Below, piece after piece: positions 1 through 8,356 of a stretch of DNA of 64,000 nt. The position numbers and the translations under genes are program-made. Numbering within the stretch: the first letter of the stretch is position 1; each line of letters starts with the position of its first letter. Source of the stretch: Oscillibacter sp. (GTDB lineage: Bacteria; Bacillota; Clostridia; Oscillospirales; Oscillospiraceae); the NCBI GenBank assembly GCA_017547085.1, contig JAFYQM010000051.1, positions 1 through 64,000 on the forward strand, read 5' to 3'. The notes below the pieces were generated by a model. That model made no database searches, had not been told where the DNA came from, and saw only the letters and a list, made by a program, of their open reading frames with translations.

Positions 1-134
1 ACTACGATCTGCCGACCCAGACAGCAGTGGGTCACATAGTCGCTCTGGGACATCCGTGCTTTCTTTGCGTTCTGCTTAATCAGCTCCAGATCTTCTTTGG
101 AGATTCGGATGCTGAATGTTGTATCTTTCCTCAT
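1..134 (-). CDS. MobC-like ribbon-helix-helix mobilization protein (N-terminal part, cut by window edge)
   Basis: The first 44 residues are visible, beginning MRKDTTFSIRISKEDLELIK and continuing with a KARMSQSDYVTHC stretch. The pattern of a short beta strand (TTFSIRIS) followed by two helices is that of ribbon-helix-helix proteins of the MobC/NikA type, which bind oriT and assist a relaxase. The start is an ATG at 134 behind a strong GGAGG. The relaxase expected downstream would lie outside the window. The family call is inferred from a fragment, so other RHH regulators are possible. Confidence 0.55.
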   Translation of the reverse strand, partial: MRKDTTFSIRISKEDLELIKQNAKKARMSQSDYVTHCCLGRQIV

Positions 135-435
135 AAAATCGTCCTCCGTTCCTTGAAAGTGGGTCTGGGCTTCTGCCCGGAAAACCTGCGGAAGTCGGGC
201 GCCGGCGTAGGCCGACGTCCAGACAAACGCGATGCTGGCATCCTCCTCAAAGGAGGATAAATCCCCCGAAGGAAGCCGCCCCTCATTTCCGGCCAAATGA
301 GCCCCGAATTGGCCGTTCTACGTTCCCGCGGGAGTTTCCCCGGCTTCGCCGGAAAAGCCACGCAAATCGCCTCTCGGGCGGAAATTTTGCGGGAGTTCCA
401 ATGCAGAGAACCAAGAATGCAAGATTGCAAAGTCT
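135..435. other. Non-coding, inverted-repeat-rich region; possible oriT
   Basis: About 300 bases with no credible gene separate the RepA-like gene from the MobC-like gene. It holds several GC-rich inverted repeats: ATCCTCCT-CAA-AGGAGGAT at 240-258, CCGGC-ttc-GCCGG near 343-355, and GTCGG/CCGAC near 196-218. In mobilizable elements oriT usually sits just upstream of mobC, so the position fits. No known nic sequence was recognised. Confidence 0.3.
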
Positions 436-1416
436 TCATGTGCTTACACCCTTACATCCTTCCTCCGGCAGTCGCCAGTACCACTGTGTTCCCCGCTTCT
501 CAGAAATGACACCGAGATTCTTCTTGGCGATCATCAGCGTCCGTTCAGACACGCCCATGCTCTTTGCGTGTTCCATAACTTCATCTGCGGGAACACTCTC
601 TGTGAGCATCCGTCGCAGCTCGTCCTCCATCTGCATGGTCTTGGTCTGCACCTTACCAGAGCCATTCAGAATATCCTCCACCGTTGCTTCGCACAGTCCC
701 TTCCACTGGAAGCCATGTTCCGGACTGAGCTCGAATGCAATGGACGGACCTTCCGGTGCAAGACTGTTCTTGTCCTGTGCCACCACACGAACTGTGTCAC
801 CACTCTTGAGTCGACCGACCACCAGCACACTTCTTGCGGATGCACGGAAGTCGATGGAACCCAAACCACGGTAACTGGATTTCTGACCTTGCATCTTATT
901 CATGTGACCGATGAGGATCACAGCACACTGTGTGCGCTCTGCCATAGCTGCGATGCGCTTCATCACCGGACGCACTTCATTGGCGCGGTGCATATCTACA
1001 TCGTTACCCAAGTACGCCTGCAGCGGATCAAGGACAATCAGCTTAGCACCCGTCTCGCGAATGGCCTGCTCCAGACGTTCATCGCAGAGAGTCAACTCAC
1101 TGTAACTATCATCGATCACCAGCACACGGGAACAGTATGCTTTGGCAGCTTCCAGTCTCGGCTTGATGGTGTCTGCCAGACCATCCTCCGCCGTTTGGTA
1201 GATGACATTCATCGGCTCCGCTGCACTGTCGCACTCCGGGAGTGCTTCACCTAATGTCAGTGCAGAGATAACAGCCAGAACGAAACTGGTCTTGCCCTCA
1301 CCGGGATCACCCTGGATGATCGTCACCTTACCAATCGGAATGTACGGATACCACAACCACTTTACTTCTTCTGTTTCGATTTCACTCATGGATATCAACT
1401 TCAGTTCTTTTTTCAT
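436..1416 (-). CDS. RepA-like AAA ATPase / DnaB-type helicase of a mobile element
   Basis: A 326-residue protein of the RecA/DnaB fold, like plasmid RepA hexameric helicases and the AAA_25 proteins common on Firmicutes mobile elements. The Walker A motif GDPGEGKT lies near residue 36, a Walker B-like LIVLDP near 130, and a downstream VILIGHMNK strand and GLGSIDFRASARS loop match the RepA core. A C-terminal winged-helix-like segment follows residue 270. The ATG at 1416 has a good SD (AAAGGAG). It lies upstream of the putative oriT and MobC, so it probably serves replication or transfer of the element; whether it can drive autonomous replication cannot be told. Confidence 0.75.
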   Translation of the reverse strand: MKKELKLISMSEIETEEVKWLWYPYIPIGKVTIIQGDPGEGKTSFVLAVISALTLGEALPECDSAAEPMNVIYQTAEDGLADTIKPRLEAAKAYCSRVLVIDDSYSELTLCDERLEQAIRETGAKLIVLDPLQAYLGNDVDMHRANEVRPVMKRIAAMAERTQCAVILIGHMNKMQGQKSSYRGLGSIDFRASARSVLVVGRLKSGDTVRVVAQDKNSLAPEGPSIAFELSPEHGFQWKGLCEATVEDILNGSGKVQTKTMQMEDELRRMLTESVPADEVMEHAKSMGVSERTLMIAKKNLGVISEKRGTQWYWRLPEEGCKGVST

Positions 1417-1499
1417 TGTTCTCCTTTCGCTCTCACAACTTTTTATATACGGCCCCTATGTGCATATGGTAAAATAAAGAAAACTACCGATACATGAAA

Positions 1500-1533
1500 A
1501 AGTGATCCTTCCCAAAACAGAGAAAGATCACTT
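1500..1533. repeat. Inverted repeat between divergent repA-like and DUF6076 genes
   Basis: Arms AAGTGATC and GATCACTT are separated by 18 bases in the 140-base gap between divergent genes. It sits just upstream of the 1557 start and could be an operator or the remnant of a terminator. No T-tract follows, so a regulatory site is more likely. Confidence 0.35.
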
Positions 1534-1556
1534 ATAGACAAAACTGAGGATGATAT

Positions 1557-2528
1557 ATGGGAAAGAATCTCGGCCTTTATGTTTCACTGAATGATGATGG
1601 AACTTTGAATCGCACACTGGTTTCGGTATCCGGAGAAACACAACTGGAACCAACAACCGTAAAGGATGAAGTTATCCTTTTCTCGGAACTCAGTTTCTAT
1701 TTTTATGCATTTGTTGTTGATCGCATCAAGATTTCCTCCGTTTTTTTGATGACAAACGATACAGACGGAACCCCATCCATTGATATGAACGTGTTTGAAT
1801 TCATTCAGGATACGGTTCAGGATCTGATTGAAGAATTCGAAGAAGATAACCTGCTGTACGGCACGCTCACCAGGACAGTCGTGGAAGACTACGTCCCAAA
1901 GGATGACGGGACTGGTTTGTTACCCATTGAGATCACTACAAAAATTATCGCCTGCTTGTCCAATGTCATGGATTTCCAGTTTGCCGTCAACGATATTCTT
2001 CGGGATCTGCGTTTCAAAATCCCGATTGACTATGAGAAAAAATATCGCTTCCTACAGGAAGCAGAATTCATTCAGATTTCAAATCTTCAGAATTTACACA
2101 CACCTGAGTACGCATTCCGTTCACTGGCAGAGTATTATATGTTTCTGCTGATCCACTTCATTTCCTCTCAACCGAATGTTTCGCTGTGCGAATGCTGCGG
2201 CAGATATTTCATACCCAAAACCGCAAAGAAAACAATCTATTGTGACAGGGTCATCAAGGATGAGAAGTCCTGTAAGATCTGGGGCCCGATTCTAAAACAT
2301 AAGTTACAGGCGCAGAACAAAAAAGTTGTAGAAGAATTTGACCGCGCAAAGCAGAAAATGTATAAGCGGTATGAACGGGCAACCGCCCCGAACAAAAAGA
2401 CTTCCGAAAAGGATTTAACCTATACGGAATACTACGATTGGTTAGATAAAGCAACTGCGGCCAGAGATGATTATCTTGCAGGAAAGCTCACCGCTGAGGA
2501 AGCTCTGAAAATCATAAAAGTTCCATAA
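1557..2528 (+). CDS. DUF6076-like protein with a C-terminal Cys-rich zinc-finger-like motif
   Basis: A 323-residue protein of unknown function. The N-terminal two thirds is acidic and probably helical. Around residue 220 is a putative metal site, CECCGRYF followed by YCDR and SC, of the type seen in DUF6076 and CGNR-like proteins. A Lys-rich helical tail follows. Base composition is clearly more AT-rich than the following catabolic genes, which fits a transferred element. The ATG at 1557 has GAGGATG upstream. It is divergent from the RepA-like gene. No function can be assigned. Confidence 0.55.
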   Translation: MGKNLGLYVSLNDDGTLNRTLVSVSGETQLEPTTVKDEVILFSELSFYFYAFVVDRIKISSVFLMTNDTDGTPSIDMNVFEFIQDTVQDLIEEFEEDNLLYGTLTRTVVEDYVPKDDGTGLLPIEITTKIIACLSNVMDFQFAVNDILRDLRFKIPIDYEKKYRFLQEAEFIQISNLQNLHTPEYAFRSLAEYYMFLLIHFISSQPNVSLCECCGRYFIPKTAKKTIYCDRVIKDEKSCKIWGPILKHKLQAQNKKVVEEFDRAKQKMYKRYERATAPNKKTSEKDLTYTEYYDWLDKATAARDDYLAGKLTAEEALKIIKVP

Positions 2529-2539
2529 CAAAAATAGAT

Positions 2540-2577
2540 ACAGGCTGGCTCCAATTCCAATTCCAGAGCCAGCCTGT
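2540..2577. terminator. Bidirectional terminator between convergent genes
   Basis: A 12-bp stem, ACAGGCTGGCTC / GAGCCAGCCTGT, with a 14-base loop lies between the stops of the DUF6076-like gene and the CAP-domain gene. A T-rich run follows on the minus strand. Confidence 0.7.
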
Positions 2578-2582
2578 TGAAT

Positions 2583-3269
2583 TTATGCGTAAGGATTATA
2601 GGCATTAGGGTTACCCACCATCATGTAGCAGAATGCTCTGCCGTTGTCGATTGTCACGCCAACGCCGAGACTGTCATAATCCGCTCCGATCATCGTCTGG
2701 AAGTGACCTGGTGAATTCACCCAGTTGGTGACAGCCTTTTCCGCAATGCGGTGCATCCCCACGCCGGTGAACGCAGTGAGGTTGCAATTGAATCCGTGGG
2801 GATAGCCGCAGGCTATGACAGTCAGACACTCTTCTTTATTTTTATGGGATGTGTTCAGCATGGCGGAGCATTTTTGCGCCGCATCCATGAGAGACTGATT
2901 GACAACTAGTTCAGGAACACCATTTTCTCTGCGGACTTCATTGATGCGCAGGATCATCTCCTGCCGGATTTCTTCAATGGTTGGCAACTCATCTGCTTCC
3001 TGTACGGGAGCCACACCGGTGTACGGAGCGTCCGTGTCGATCTGAACGCCGTCCAGCCAGTACACATTGAATCCGATCTGCTGACCGATGTCCCGAAGCT
3101 TCACATAGTTCGAACCGGCAATGTTGTAGGCAGTCATGGCTACCTGCTGTCCATCCACATAGATGTTCTGCCAGGTTGGCTCTGCTGTGATGCCTGCGGC
3201 CATAGCCGTGGCTCCGCTGAACAGCATGGCACCACAAAGGATGCCCAGGGCAAATTCTTTCTTTTTCAT
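2583..3269 (-). CDS. Secreted CAP-domain (SCP/PR1, YkwD-like) protein
   Basis: A 228-residue exported protein. Residues 1-25 form a signal peptide (KKKEF, hydrophobic core, AMAA). Residues 30-75 contain a stalk-like YVDGQ...VKLRDIGQQIGFNVYWLD segment typical of the copper-amine-oxidase-N/stalk module that precedes many clostridial CAP domains. Residues 100-228 carry the CAP fold (INEVRRENGVPEL, NSPGHFQTMI, GVGVTIDNGRAFCYMMVG). The ATG at 3269 has AGGAGG ten bases upstream; a GTG at 3275 is possible but only four bases from the SD. It probably forms one transcript with the preceding gene. The biological role is unknown. Confidence 0.75.
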   Translation of the reverse strand: MKKKEFALGILCGAMLFSGATAMAAGITAEPTWQNIYVDGQQVAMTAYNIAGSNYVKLRDIGQQIGFNVYWLDGVQIDTDAPYTGVAPVQEADELPTIEEIRQEMILRINEVRRENGVPELVVNQSLMDAAQKCSAMLNTSHKNKEECLTVIACGYPHGFNCNLTAFTGVGMHRIAEKAVTNWVNSPGHFQTMIGADYDSLGVGVTIDNGRAFCYMMVGNPNAYNPYA

Positions 3270-3271
3270 AA

Positions 3272-3586
3272 TCACTTTTCCTCCTCAGACATAATAGAAC
3301 GACGGACATCTTCATCAGCGTTTTGTTCGCTGCGAAGGTGTCCGTCGTACTTTTTCAGTTCGTGTGCCAGCTGTGTTGCCAGTTTGAAACCGAAGATAAA
3401 GCTGTCCAAACCGATTTCATCCGCCAGCCGGTCTTTGCCATCAATGATTCGCAAAACCAACTTGCGCTCTGGCTTGCCCAGAACATCGATGAGCTGCTTG
3501 TGGCAGTCATCCAGTTCCTGTTCTGCTTCCTCGTTTACAAATGGTGTGTAGAGATTCCAGTATAGTGTTTTCAGTAATTCGTTCAT
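3272..3586 (-). CDS. DUF6809-type small protein
   Basis: A 104-residue protein starting MNELLKTLYWNLYTPF. The sequence ERKLVLRIIDGKDRLADEIGLDSFIFGFKLATQLA matches my recollection of the DUF6809 family, found on Clostridia mobile elements and often phage-associated. The start at 3586 follows GGGAGGCGAG. The stop lies just before the CAP-gene start, so the two are probably cotranscribed. Function is unknown. Confidence 0.6.
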   Translation of the reverse strand: MNELLKTLYWNLYTPFVNEEAEQELDDCHKQLIDVLGKPERKLVLRIIDGKDRLADEIGLDSFIFGFKLATQLAHELKKYDGHLRSEQNADEDVRRSIMSEEEK

Positions 3587-3661
3587 GTGTCTCGCCTCCC
3601 TTGTAGCAAGACACATTACCACAACGAAATAGATAAAGCTATTGCTAAAATAGCAATAATA

Positions 3662-3699
3662 AAAGTGCCAACCTTGTTAATAAACAAGATTGGCACTTT
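3662..3699 (-). terminator. Terminator of the leftward catabolic operon
   Basis: A hairpin pairs AAAGTGCCAA-CTTGTT with AACAAG-TTGGCACTTT around a short AATA loop, with one mismatched position. Read on the minus strand it is followed by TTTTATTATT. It lies directly downstream of the GNAT gene, the last gene of the leftward operon. Confidence 0.8.
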
Positions 3700-3715
3700 C
3701 ATTTTTAGGTGTAGC

Positions 3716-4132
3716 TCATGGTCTTCCTACTACAGTAGGTTGCTTTACCATTCCGCGGTCACTTTTTTTAAAACCAAATCTTCCATAAAAGTCTTGCGCA
3801 TCCCGGCTAACCAGAATTCCTCGCAAATCACAAAATTGCGGGTCCGACTGAATCCTTTCCAGCATAGCACGACCAATACCTTTACCTTGCCACCCTGGTG
3901 CAACAATCACATCGCAGAGGTAATAGGTTGTTCCATAATCAGAAACAACTCGAGCAAAAGCCACTTGCTTTCCGGTTTTGCAACAAACCGCGCCATAACA
4001 GCAGGAGTGCTCCATAGCCAGTCTTTCCTGCGCTTCCGTGCGATGGGCAGCCCAGTGCGTTGTTTTCAGGAGTTCCATGACAGCGTCCATCTGCATAGAT
4101 TCTACTCCAGTAATAATCGCAAAATCCGACAC
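3716..4132 (-). CDS. GNAT-family N-acetyltransferase
   Basis: A 138-residue GNAT. The acetyl-CoA-binding motif A is visible as VAPGWQGKGIGRAML (Q-G-K-G-I-G), and the C-terminal DFYGRFGFKKSDRGM strand-helix is typical. A GTG at 4132 is preferred because AGAGGAG lies eight bases upstream and the product then begins SDFAIITG, as usual for this subfamily. It is the last gene of the eight-gene leftward operon and lies 25 bases after the dehydrogenase gene. Its composition is lower in GC than the genes before it. The substrate cannot be predicted. Confidence 0.75.
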   Translation of the reverse strand: MSDFAIITGVESMQMDAVMELLKTTHWAAHRTEAQERLAMEHSCCYGAVCCKTGKQVAFARVVSDYGTTYYLCDVIVAPGWQGKGIGRAMLERIQSDPQFCDLRGILVSRDAQDFYGRFGFKKSDRGMVKQPTVVGRP

Positions 4133-4157
4133 AGAAAAATCTCCTCTGTCCTGAGAA

Positions 4158-5084
4158 TTACTCCTCCGGCAGCTTCCAGTTGAAGAACTGCAGATAGGGA
4201 TCGGAAGTCTTCTTGCGGAAGGCATCCATATCCCGCTCGCGCCAGTCATAGACGCCAACACCGGTTTTATAGCCCAGGTCACCCCGGTCCAGACGCTCCT
4301 GAATCAGGTTCTGCACTGCCGTGGTATTGCACAGATCGGGATAGAGATACCGATGGATATTGGCAATCAGATCCAATCCGGCATAGTCAAAATGGTCGAA
4401 CAGACCAATGGAGGTATACCGGGGGCCCCAACTGGAACGGATGCACTTGTCAACATCCTCGGGACCGCAGATGCCCTGCTCCACCATGTAAACAGCTTCG
4501 CGATACAGGGCATGCTGCAGACGGTTTGCAATGAAACCAGGAGCCGGCTTGTTCATCTTGCAGACCTCGCGACCGCAGTATTCCAGCAGCTCGATCATTG
4601 CGTCCAGAGCCTCCTGAGAGGTGAAATCGTTTTTCACCAGTTCCACGCAGGGAACCATGTGGGGCGGATTGTAGGGATGCGCCACCATGATCCGTTCCTT
4701 CTGCTTCACACCCTTGGCAAGGTCAACAGGAGAAATGGCGGAGGTGGTGGAGGCAATGGCCTTCAGGTTTTTGCAGTTGGCTTCCAGCTGCTCGTAGACC
4801 TGATACTTCACCTGCAGATCCTCACACACGCACTCCAGCACAGTTTCCACCTCTGCGAGATCCGCATAATCCTCGGTGAAGGAGAGCAACTTCTCGCAGG
4901 CGGCAGCCTGCTTTTCCGTCACAAGGCCCTGTGCAACCAGATCCTTGTAGTAGGTGCGGTACTTTTCAAGACCTACTTCGCTGTTCTTGGCAAACACGAT
5001 GGTAGGGATTCCGTTGCCGGTGAACAGCACAGCAAGGCTGATGCCGATCATGCCTTTGCCGATAATGGCAACTTTCTTCTGCAT
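4158..5084 (-). CDS. 3-hydroxyacyl-CoA dehydrogenase family protein
   Basis: A 308-residue NAD-dependent dehydrogenase. The N-terminal Rossmann fold has GKGMIG at residues 9-14. The conserved ISPVDLAKGVKQKERIMVAHPYNPPHMVPCVELV segment carries the catalytic His (AHPYNPP) of the 3HCDH family, and the C-terminal helical domain has PGFIANRLQHALYREAVYMVE. Members oxidise 3-hydroxyacyl-CoA or related 3-hydroxy acids such as gulonate. The gene is 12 bases downstream of the MBL hydrolase gene. The substrate is unknown; the phosphotransferase context suggests a role in a degradation pathway rather than ordinary beta-oxidation. Confidence 0.8.
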   Translation of the reverse strand: MQKKVAIIGKGMIGISLAVLFTGNGIPTIVFAKNSEVGLEKYRTYYKDLVAQGLVTEKQAAACEKLLSFTEDYADLAEVETVLECVCEDLQVKYQVYEQLEANCKNLKAIASTTSAISPVDLAKGVKQKERIMVAHPYNPPHMVPCVELVKNDFTSQEALDAMIELLEYCGREVCKMNKPAPGFIANRLQHALYREAVYMVEQGICGPEDVDKCIRSSWGPRYTSIGLFDHFDYAGLDLIANIHRYLYPDLCNTTAVQNLIQERLDRGDLGYKTGVGVYDWRERDMDAFRKKTSDPYLQFFNWKLPEE

Positions 5085-5096
5085 ATGCCGCTCCTC

Positions 5097-6044
5097 TTAC
5101 AGGCTGCCCTTGCGGACGATGTAGTCGTAAGCGATACGGGCGTTGTTGGTGGAGATGTACTCCATGCACTCGGGCTGACCGATATCCACGGGGAAACGGT
5201 CGGCGAAGTTGATCTTCTCGATGCACTCCTCGCGCGTCCAGCCCTTGTTGATGATGGCATCGCCCACCACGCTGAGCCACTCGTAGATGAACTGCTTGTT
5301 CTGTGCGATGCACTCCTTACCCATAACGGGACCGTGGCCGGGAACGATGTAGTCCACATCCAGGCTCTGCAGCCAGTCGAGGCTCTTGAACAGGGCATCA
5401 AAGTCAATGCTGTGGAACCAGATCTGGCACTTGTTGAAGATATTGTCACCAACGAAGACAACGCGCTCCTCGGGGCAGTACACGCTGACCTGCTCGGGAG
5501 AGTGACCAGGGGTGTGATAGCACTCGAAGGTATGGTCGCCTACCTTCAGCACCAGTTTGTCGGTGAAGGTGATGTCGGGCTTGCCGATCTCTTCCTCGCC
5601 CTCGGGCAGGAGCTTGTCAACATTGGTGGGATCCTGACGCTGCAGCAGATCGCGGTTGTACTCGTAGGTGGTCATGTTGAATGCAGGGGGGATCTTGTAG
5701 TAGCCGTTCAAGACCTTCTCATGGGCAATAATGGTGGCCCCCTCTTTCTTCACATAGGGGTTACCAAACACGTGGTCAATATGAGACTCGGTGTTGATGA
5801 GGTACTTGATGCCGCCGCACTTTTCCTTGGCGAACTCGATCATCTGCTCCAGCTGGGTGAACCACTGGGCGGTATCGATGAACACGGCGCCCTCGCTGGT
5901 CATGACCATGGCGGGGTCGCAGCCGCGCATACCGGTGAAGGCATACACGTTGGGAGTGATCTGCTCGATTTCGATATCGGGAGTACTGATGGCCTTGTCA
6001 TAATCAGCATAATGGCTCTGACCGAGGGGGGCAACTTTCAACAT
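5097..6044 (-). CDS. Metallo-beta-lactamase-fold hydrolase with altered HxHxDH motif
   Basis: A 315-residue MBL-fold protein. The metal motif reads TESHIDHVFGN at residues 85-95, so the first His of HxHxDH is Glu86, with His88, Asp90 and His91 kept. Further ligands are visible as GHS near 180-182, GD at 199-200 and PGHGPVMG near 246. The Glu variant is known from some MBL subgroups, so the protein may still bind one or two metals. It is the sixth gene of the operon. It could hydrolyse a thioester, lactone or phosphoester intermediate; which one is not decidable. Confidence 0.8.
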   Translation of the reverse strand: MLKVAPLGQSHYADYDKAISTPDIEIEQITPNVYAFTGMRGCDPAMVMTSEGAVFIDTAQWFTQLEQMIEFAKEKCGGIKYLINTESHIDHVFGNPYVKKEGATIIAHEKVLNGYYKIPPAFNMTTYEYNRDLLQRQDPTNVDKLLPEGEEEIGKPDITFTDKLVLKVGDHTFECYHTPGHSPEQVSVYCPEERVVFVGDNIFNKCQIWFHSIDFDALFKSLDWLQSLDVDYIVPGHGPVMGKECIAQNKQFIYEWLSVVGDAIINKGWTREECIEKINFADRFPVDIGQPECMEYISTNNARIAYDYIVRKGSL

Positions 6045-6059
6045 AGGGTCATATCCTCC

Positions 6060-6725
6060 TTAATTTTTGTTCGTAGTTATGATTCCTGCCAGCGTTTGGA
6101 TCTTCTGCTCCAAAAGACGCCGGAAAAGCGATACCAGTCGACCTGTCAGCAGCATCGTCACAACCGTTCCGATACCGATACCCACGATTTCCCCCGCAAA
6201 GACCAGACCGATCCCACAGGAAAGGGCAACGCTGATGATGTCGATTACATTCTTGCCGAAGCCAACATCTCCTCCCAGCAGGCTGCCGACAGTATCTGCC
6301 AGCGCGTCTGCCGGATTTGCAACCAGTTTCATATCCACCATCAGCAGCAGCCCCAGCGCCGTGAATCCCACCGCGGCAAGCAGCAGCGCAAACCGCTGCC
6401 ACATTGCCTCGGGAGAGAACCGGATGAATCTTCCAAATGCCGTCAGCAGCGCGCTGAAAATCGCGCTGAAGGGAAGCTGCAGGCAGATTTTCCAATTCCG
6501 GTTTTCCTGTTTCAGGAGAAGCTGCAGCAGAATGGCGACCATATAGACCGCAAACGTCAGCCTGCCGTAATCCATGTCCCAGACCAGCGAGCCGGAGTAG
6601 GCAATGGATGCCACAGATCCCACGCCCAACTGCGTCTTGGTATTCAGCGTAAGACCGACCGCCAGAGAAACTGCACCGATCCCGTAAAAAAGTCCTCGCC
6701 ACAGGAATGCATATCGCTTTTTCAT
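6060..6725 (-). CDS. YczE/YitT-type integral membrane protein (DUF6198-like)
   Basis: A 221-residue protein with about five to six hydrophobic segments. The conserved SLAVGLTLNTKTQLGVGSVASIAY near the N-terminus and the NVIDIISVALSCGIGLVFAGEIVGIGIGTVVTMLLTGRLV C-terminal half are characteristic of YczE/YyaS membrane proteins. The transport substrate of the family is not established. Within this operon it is the only membrane protein, so a role in uptake of the pathway substrate is a reasonable guess only. Confidence 0.7.
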   Translation of the reverse strand: MKKRYAFLWRGLFYGIGAVSLAVGLTLNTKTQLGVGSVASIAYSGSLVWDMDYGRLTFAVYMVAILLQLLLKQENRNWKICLQLPFSAIFSALLTAFGRFIRFSPEAMWQRFALLLAAVGFTALGLLLMVDMKLVANPADALADTVGSLLGGDVGFGKNVIDIISVALSCGIGLVFAGEIVGIGIGTVVTMLLTGRLVSLFRRLLEQKIQTLAGIITTNKN

Positions 6726-6744
6726 ATATGTTTTGATTGGCGGC

Positions 6745-7377
6745 TCATCTGTTCAAAATGCGGAGAATGGCCCGGCTAGTCTCTTCCACCGTGGGCTGAT
6801 TCTCCACAGAGCTCAGATTGCCGCGCTCTGCATAGAACTCTTTGAGAGGTTCTGTTTCCTGATGGTACACATTCAGACGGGCCTGAACGGTTTCCGGCTC
6901 GTCATCGCCGCGGCGGATCAGCGCTCCGCCGCACTTATCGCAGATGCCCTCCTGCTTCGGAGGCACTGCCACCAGATGGTAACTTGCGCCACACCGCTCA
7001 CAGACGCGGCGGTTGCTCATACGCGTCACGATCTCCGCATCGGAGATCTCGATGGAGATCACATCATCGAACACGATGCCTGCCTGCTCCAGCGACTCCG
7101 CCTGCGCGATGGTGCGGGGCACACCGTCCAGAATGTAGCCGTTTGCGCAATCCGCTTCCGCCACCCGGACATAGAGCATCTCGATGACCATTTCATCGGG
7201 AACCAACTGGCCCGCCTTCATATATTCCTCTGCCCGCAGACCAAAGGGGGTTCTCTCCTTGATGGCTGTACGAAGCATATTTCCGGTGGAAATAGTAGGG
7301 ATATTCAGCTTTTCAGCCAAAATCGCCGATTGTGTTCCCTTTCCGGCACCGGGCGCACCCAGCAGAATGAGTTTCAT
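6745..7377 (-). CDS. adk: Adenylate kinase (pathway-associated copy)
   Basis: A 210-residue adenylate kinase: GAPGAGKGTQ P-loop at residues 7-16, STGNMLR, the LDGVPRT motif (usually DGFPR) and a zinc-type LID with CERCGASYH...CDKCG. It converts AMP plus ATP to two ADP. The housekeeping adk normally sits in the ribosomal-protein operon, so a copy here, next to a PEP-synthase-like enzyme, is probably a second one. PEP-synthase-type phosphotransfer releases AMP and Pi from ATP, so AMP recycling would be a logical function (inference). The LID Cys set appears complete. Confidence 0.9.
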   Translation of the reverse strand: MKLILLGAPGAGKGTQSAILAEKLNIPTISTGNMLRTAIKERTPFGLRAEEYMKAGQLVPDEMVIEMLYVRVAEADCANGYILDGVPRTIAQAESLEQAGIVFDDVISIEISDAEIVTRMSNRRVCERCGASYHLVAVPPKQEGICDKCGGALIRRGDDEPETVQARLNVYHQETEPLKEFYAERGNLSSVENQPTVEETSRAILRILNR

Positions 7378-7409
7378 TGAAAACGCCTCTTTTCGAAATT
7401 TGCGAAATA

Positions 7410-8321
7410 TCAGACCATGCCCAGCTCAGCCATCAGCTTGTCGATCTCATCGAACACCAGCTGAGGAGTCTTGGCACGGATCATGAAGTAGGGACGGCCT
7501 GCGGCATACTTGGCACAGAAAGCCGCGCGGTCCTGACGGCGCTCATCGGTATCCACGATAGGCATGGCCAGACCGTTCTCGCCGCACAGCAGCTGATTCA
7601 GACCAAAGAAGTTCATCATGGAATGATAGCTCTGATAGGAAGCCTCAAACTGACCCATGGGCTTCACTTCCGTCTTGAACCAGCCATCGATGCAGGGCAT
7701 GATGGCCAGATCCATCTGCTTGGGTTCATAGCACATGGGCATCTCAGGCTCATCACCGAAGAACATCTTTACGCCTTCATCCTGGTCGGCAAGGTCGCTG
7801 CGCTCGGTACCCTTGGCACGCTTGCGGACATAGATATTCTTGGAGCCATACAGGGCAATGCCGCTTTCGTGATCCATAACGGTGGTTTCAGTAGAGAAGA
7901 TCTCCGCACCGCGGCGGCAGCCTTCCAGCTGGGTCATGGACTTGCCGTGGTTGTTCTCGCCGCCCACCAGCAGGATGCCGTGGCCCTTGTAAATCACGCT
8001 GGAGGAATGGAAGGGGTGCAGACCCACCTTATCCATCTCGTTTGCCAGCATGGAGACCATGATTTTGTTCAGCTCGCCCTCTTCCCAATGGCTGGTAAGA
8101 ATCAGCTGGTCATTCTCATAGCGGATGGTCTTGACAGGCTCGTCATAGTACCAGATGATGTCGGGAGTTTCCTTGGTGATCTCATGGGAAACTTCCACAG
8201 AGCCCAGACGATAGTTCAGGAAGGACATGTCCTCGGCAACAGCGGTACGCTCGGGGCCGCCCACCACATCAAAGCGGATGATTGCCTTGCTGCTGCTGAT
8301 CTGTTCAGAAAAAACGCTCAT
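7410..8321 (-). CDS. HprK-like P-loop protein of unknown function
   Basis: A 303-residue protein. A segment resembling the C-terminal domain of HPr kinase/PEP carboxykinase is visible: LHPFHSSSVIYKGHGILLVG followed by the Walker A GENNHGKS at residues 121-128. The N-terminal 100 residues look like the PqqD/HprK-related beta domain seen in other orphan HprK relatives. The residues after the P-loop (FSTETTVMDHESG) could supply the acidic site. No HPr-like protein is encoded nearby. The gene lies directly downstream of the two phosphotransferase subunits and may be an accessory or regulatory kinase of that system. The SD AAGGAG precedes the ATG at 8321. Confidence 0.6.
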   Translation of the reverse strand: MSVFSEQISSSKAIIRFDVVGGPERTAVAEDMSFLNYRLGSVEVSHEITKETPDIIWYYDEPVKTIRYENDQLILTSHWEEGELNKIMVSMLANEMDKVGLHPFHSSSVIYKGHGILLVGGENNHGKSMTQLEGCRRGAEIFSTETTVMDHESGIALYGSKNIYVRKRAKGTERSDLADQDEGVKMFFGDEPEMPMCYEPKQMDLAIMPCIDGWFKTEVKPMGQFEASYQSYHSMMNFFGLNQLLCGENGLAMPIVDTDERRQDRAAFCAKYAAGRPYFMIRAKTPQLVFDEIDKLMAELGMV

Positions 8322-8356
8322 AAATTTATGTTCTCCTTAAAAAATTTAAAGTCTGA

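Noticed and set aside
4353..6779. Very long open frame on the plus strand opposite the MBL and dehydrogenase genes
   Set aside because: It is antisense to two clearly recognisable protein families, has a His/Leu/Val-rich composition typical of mirrored codon bias, and has no SD or family motif.
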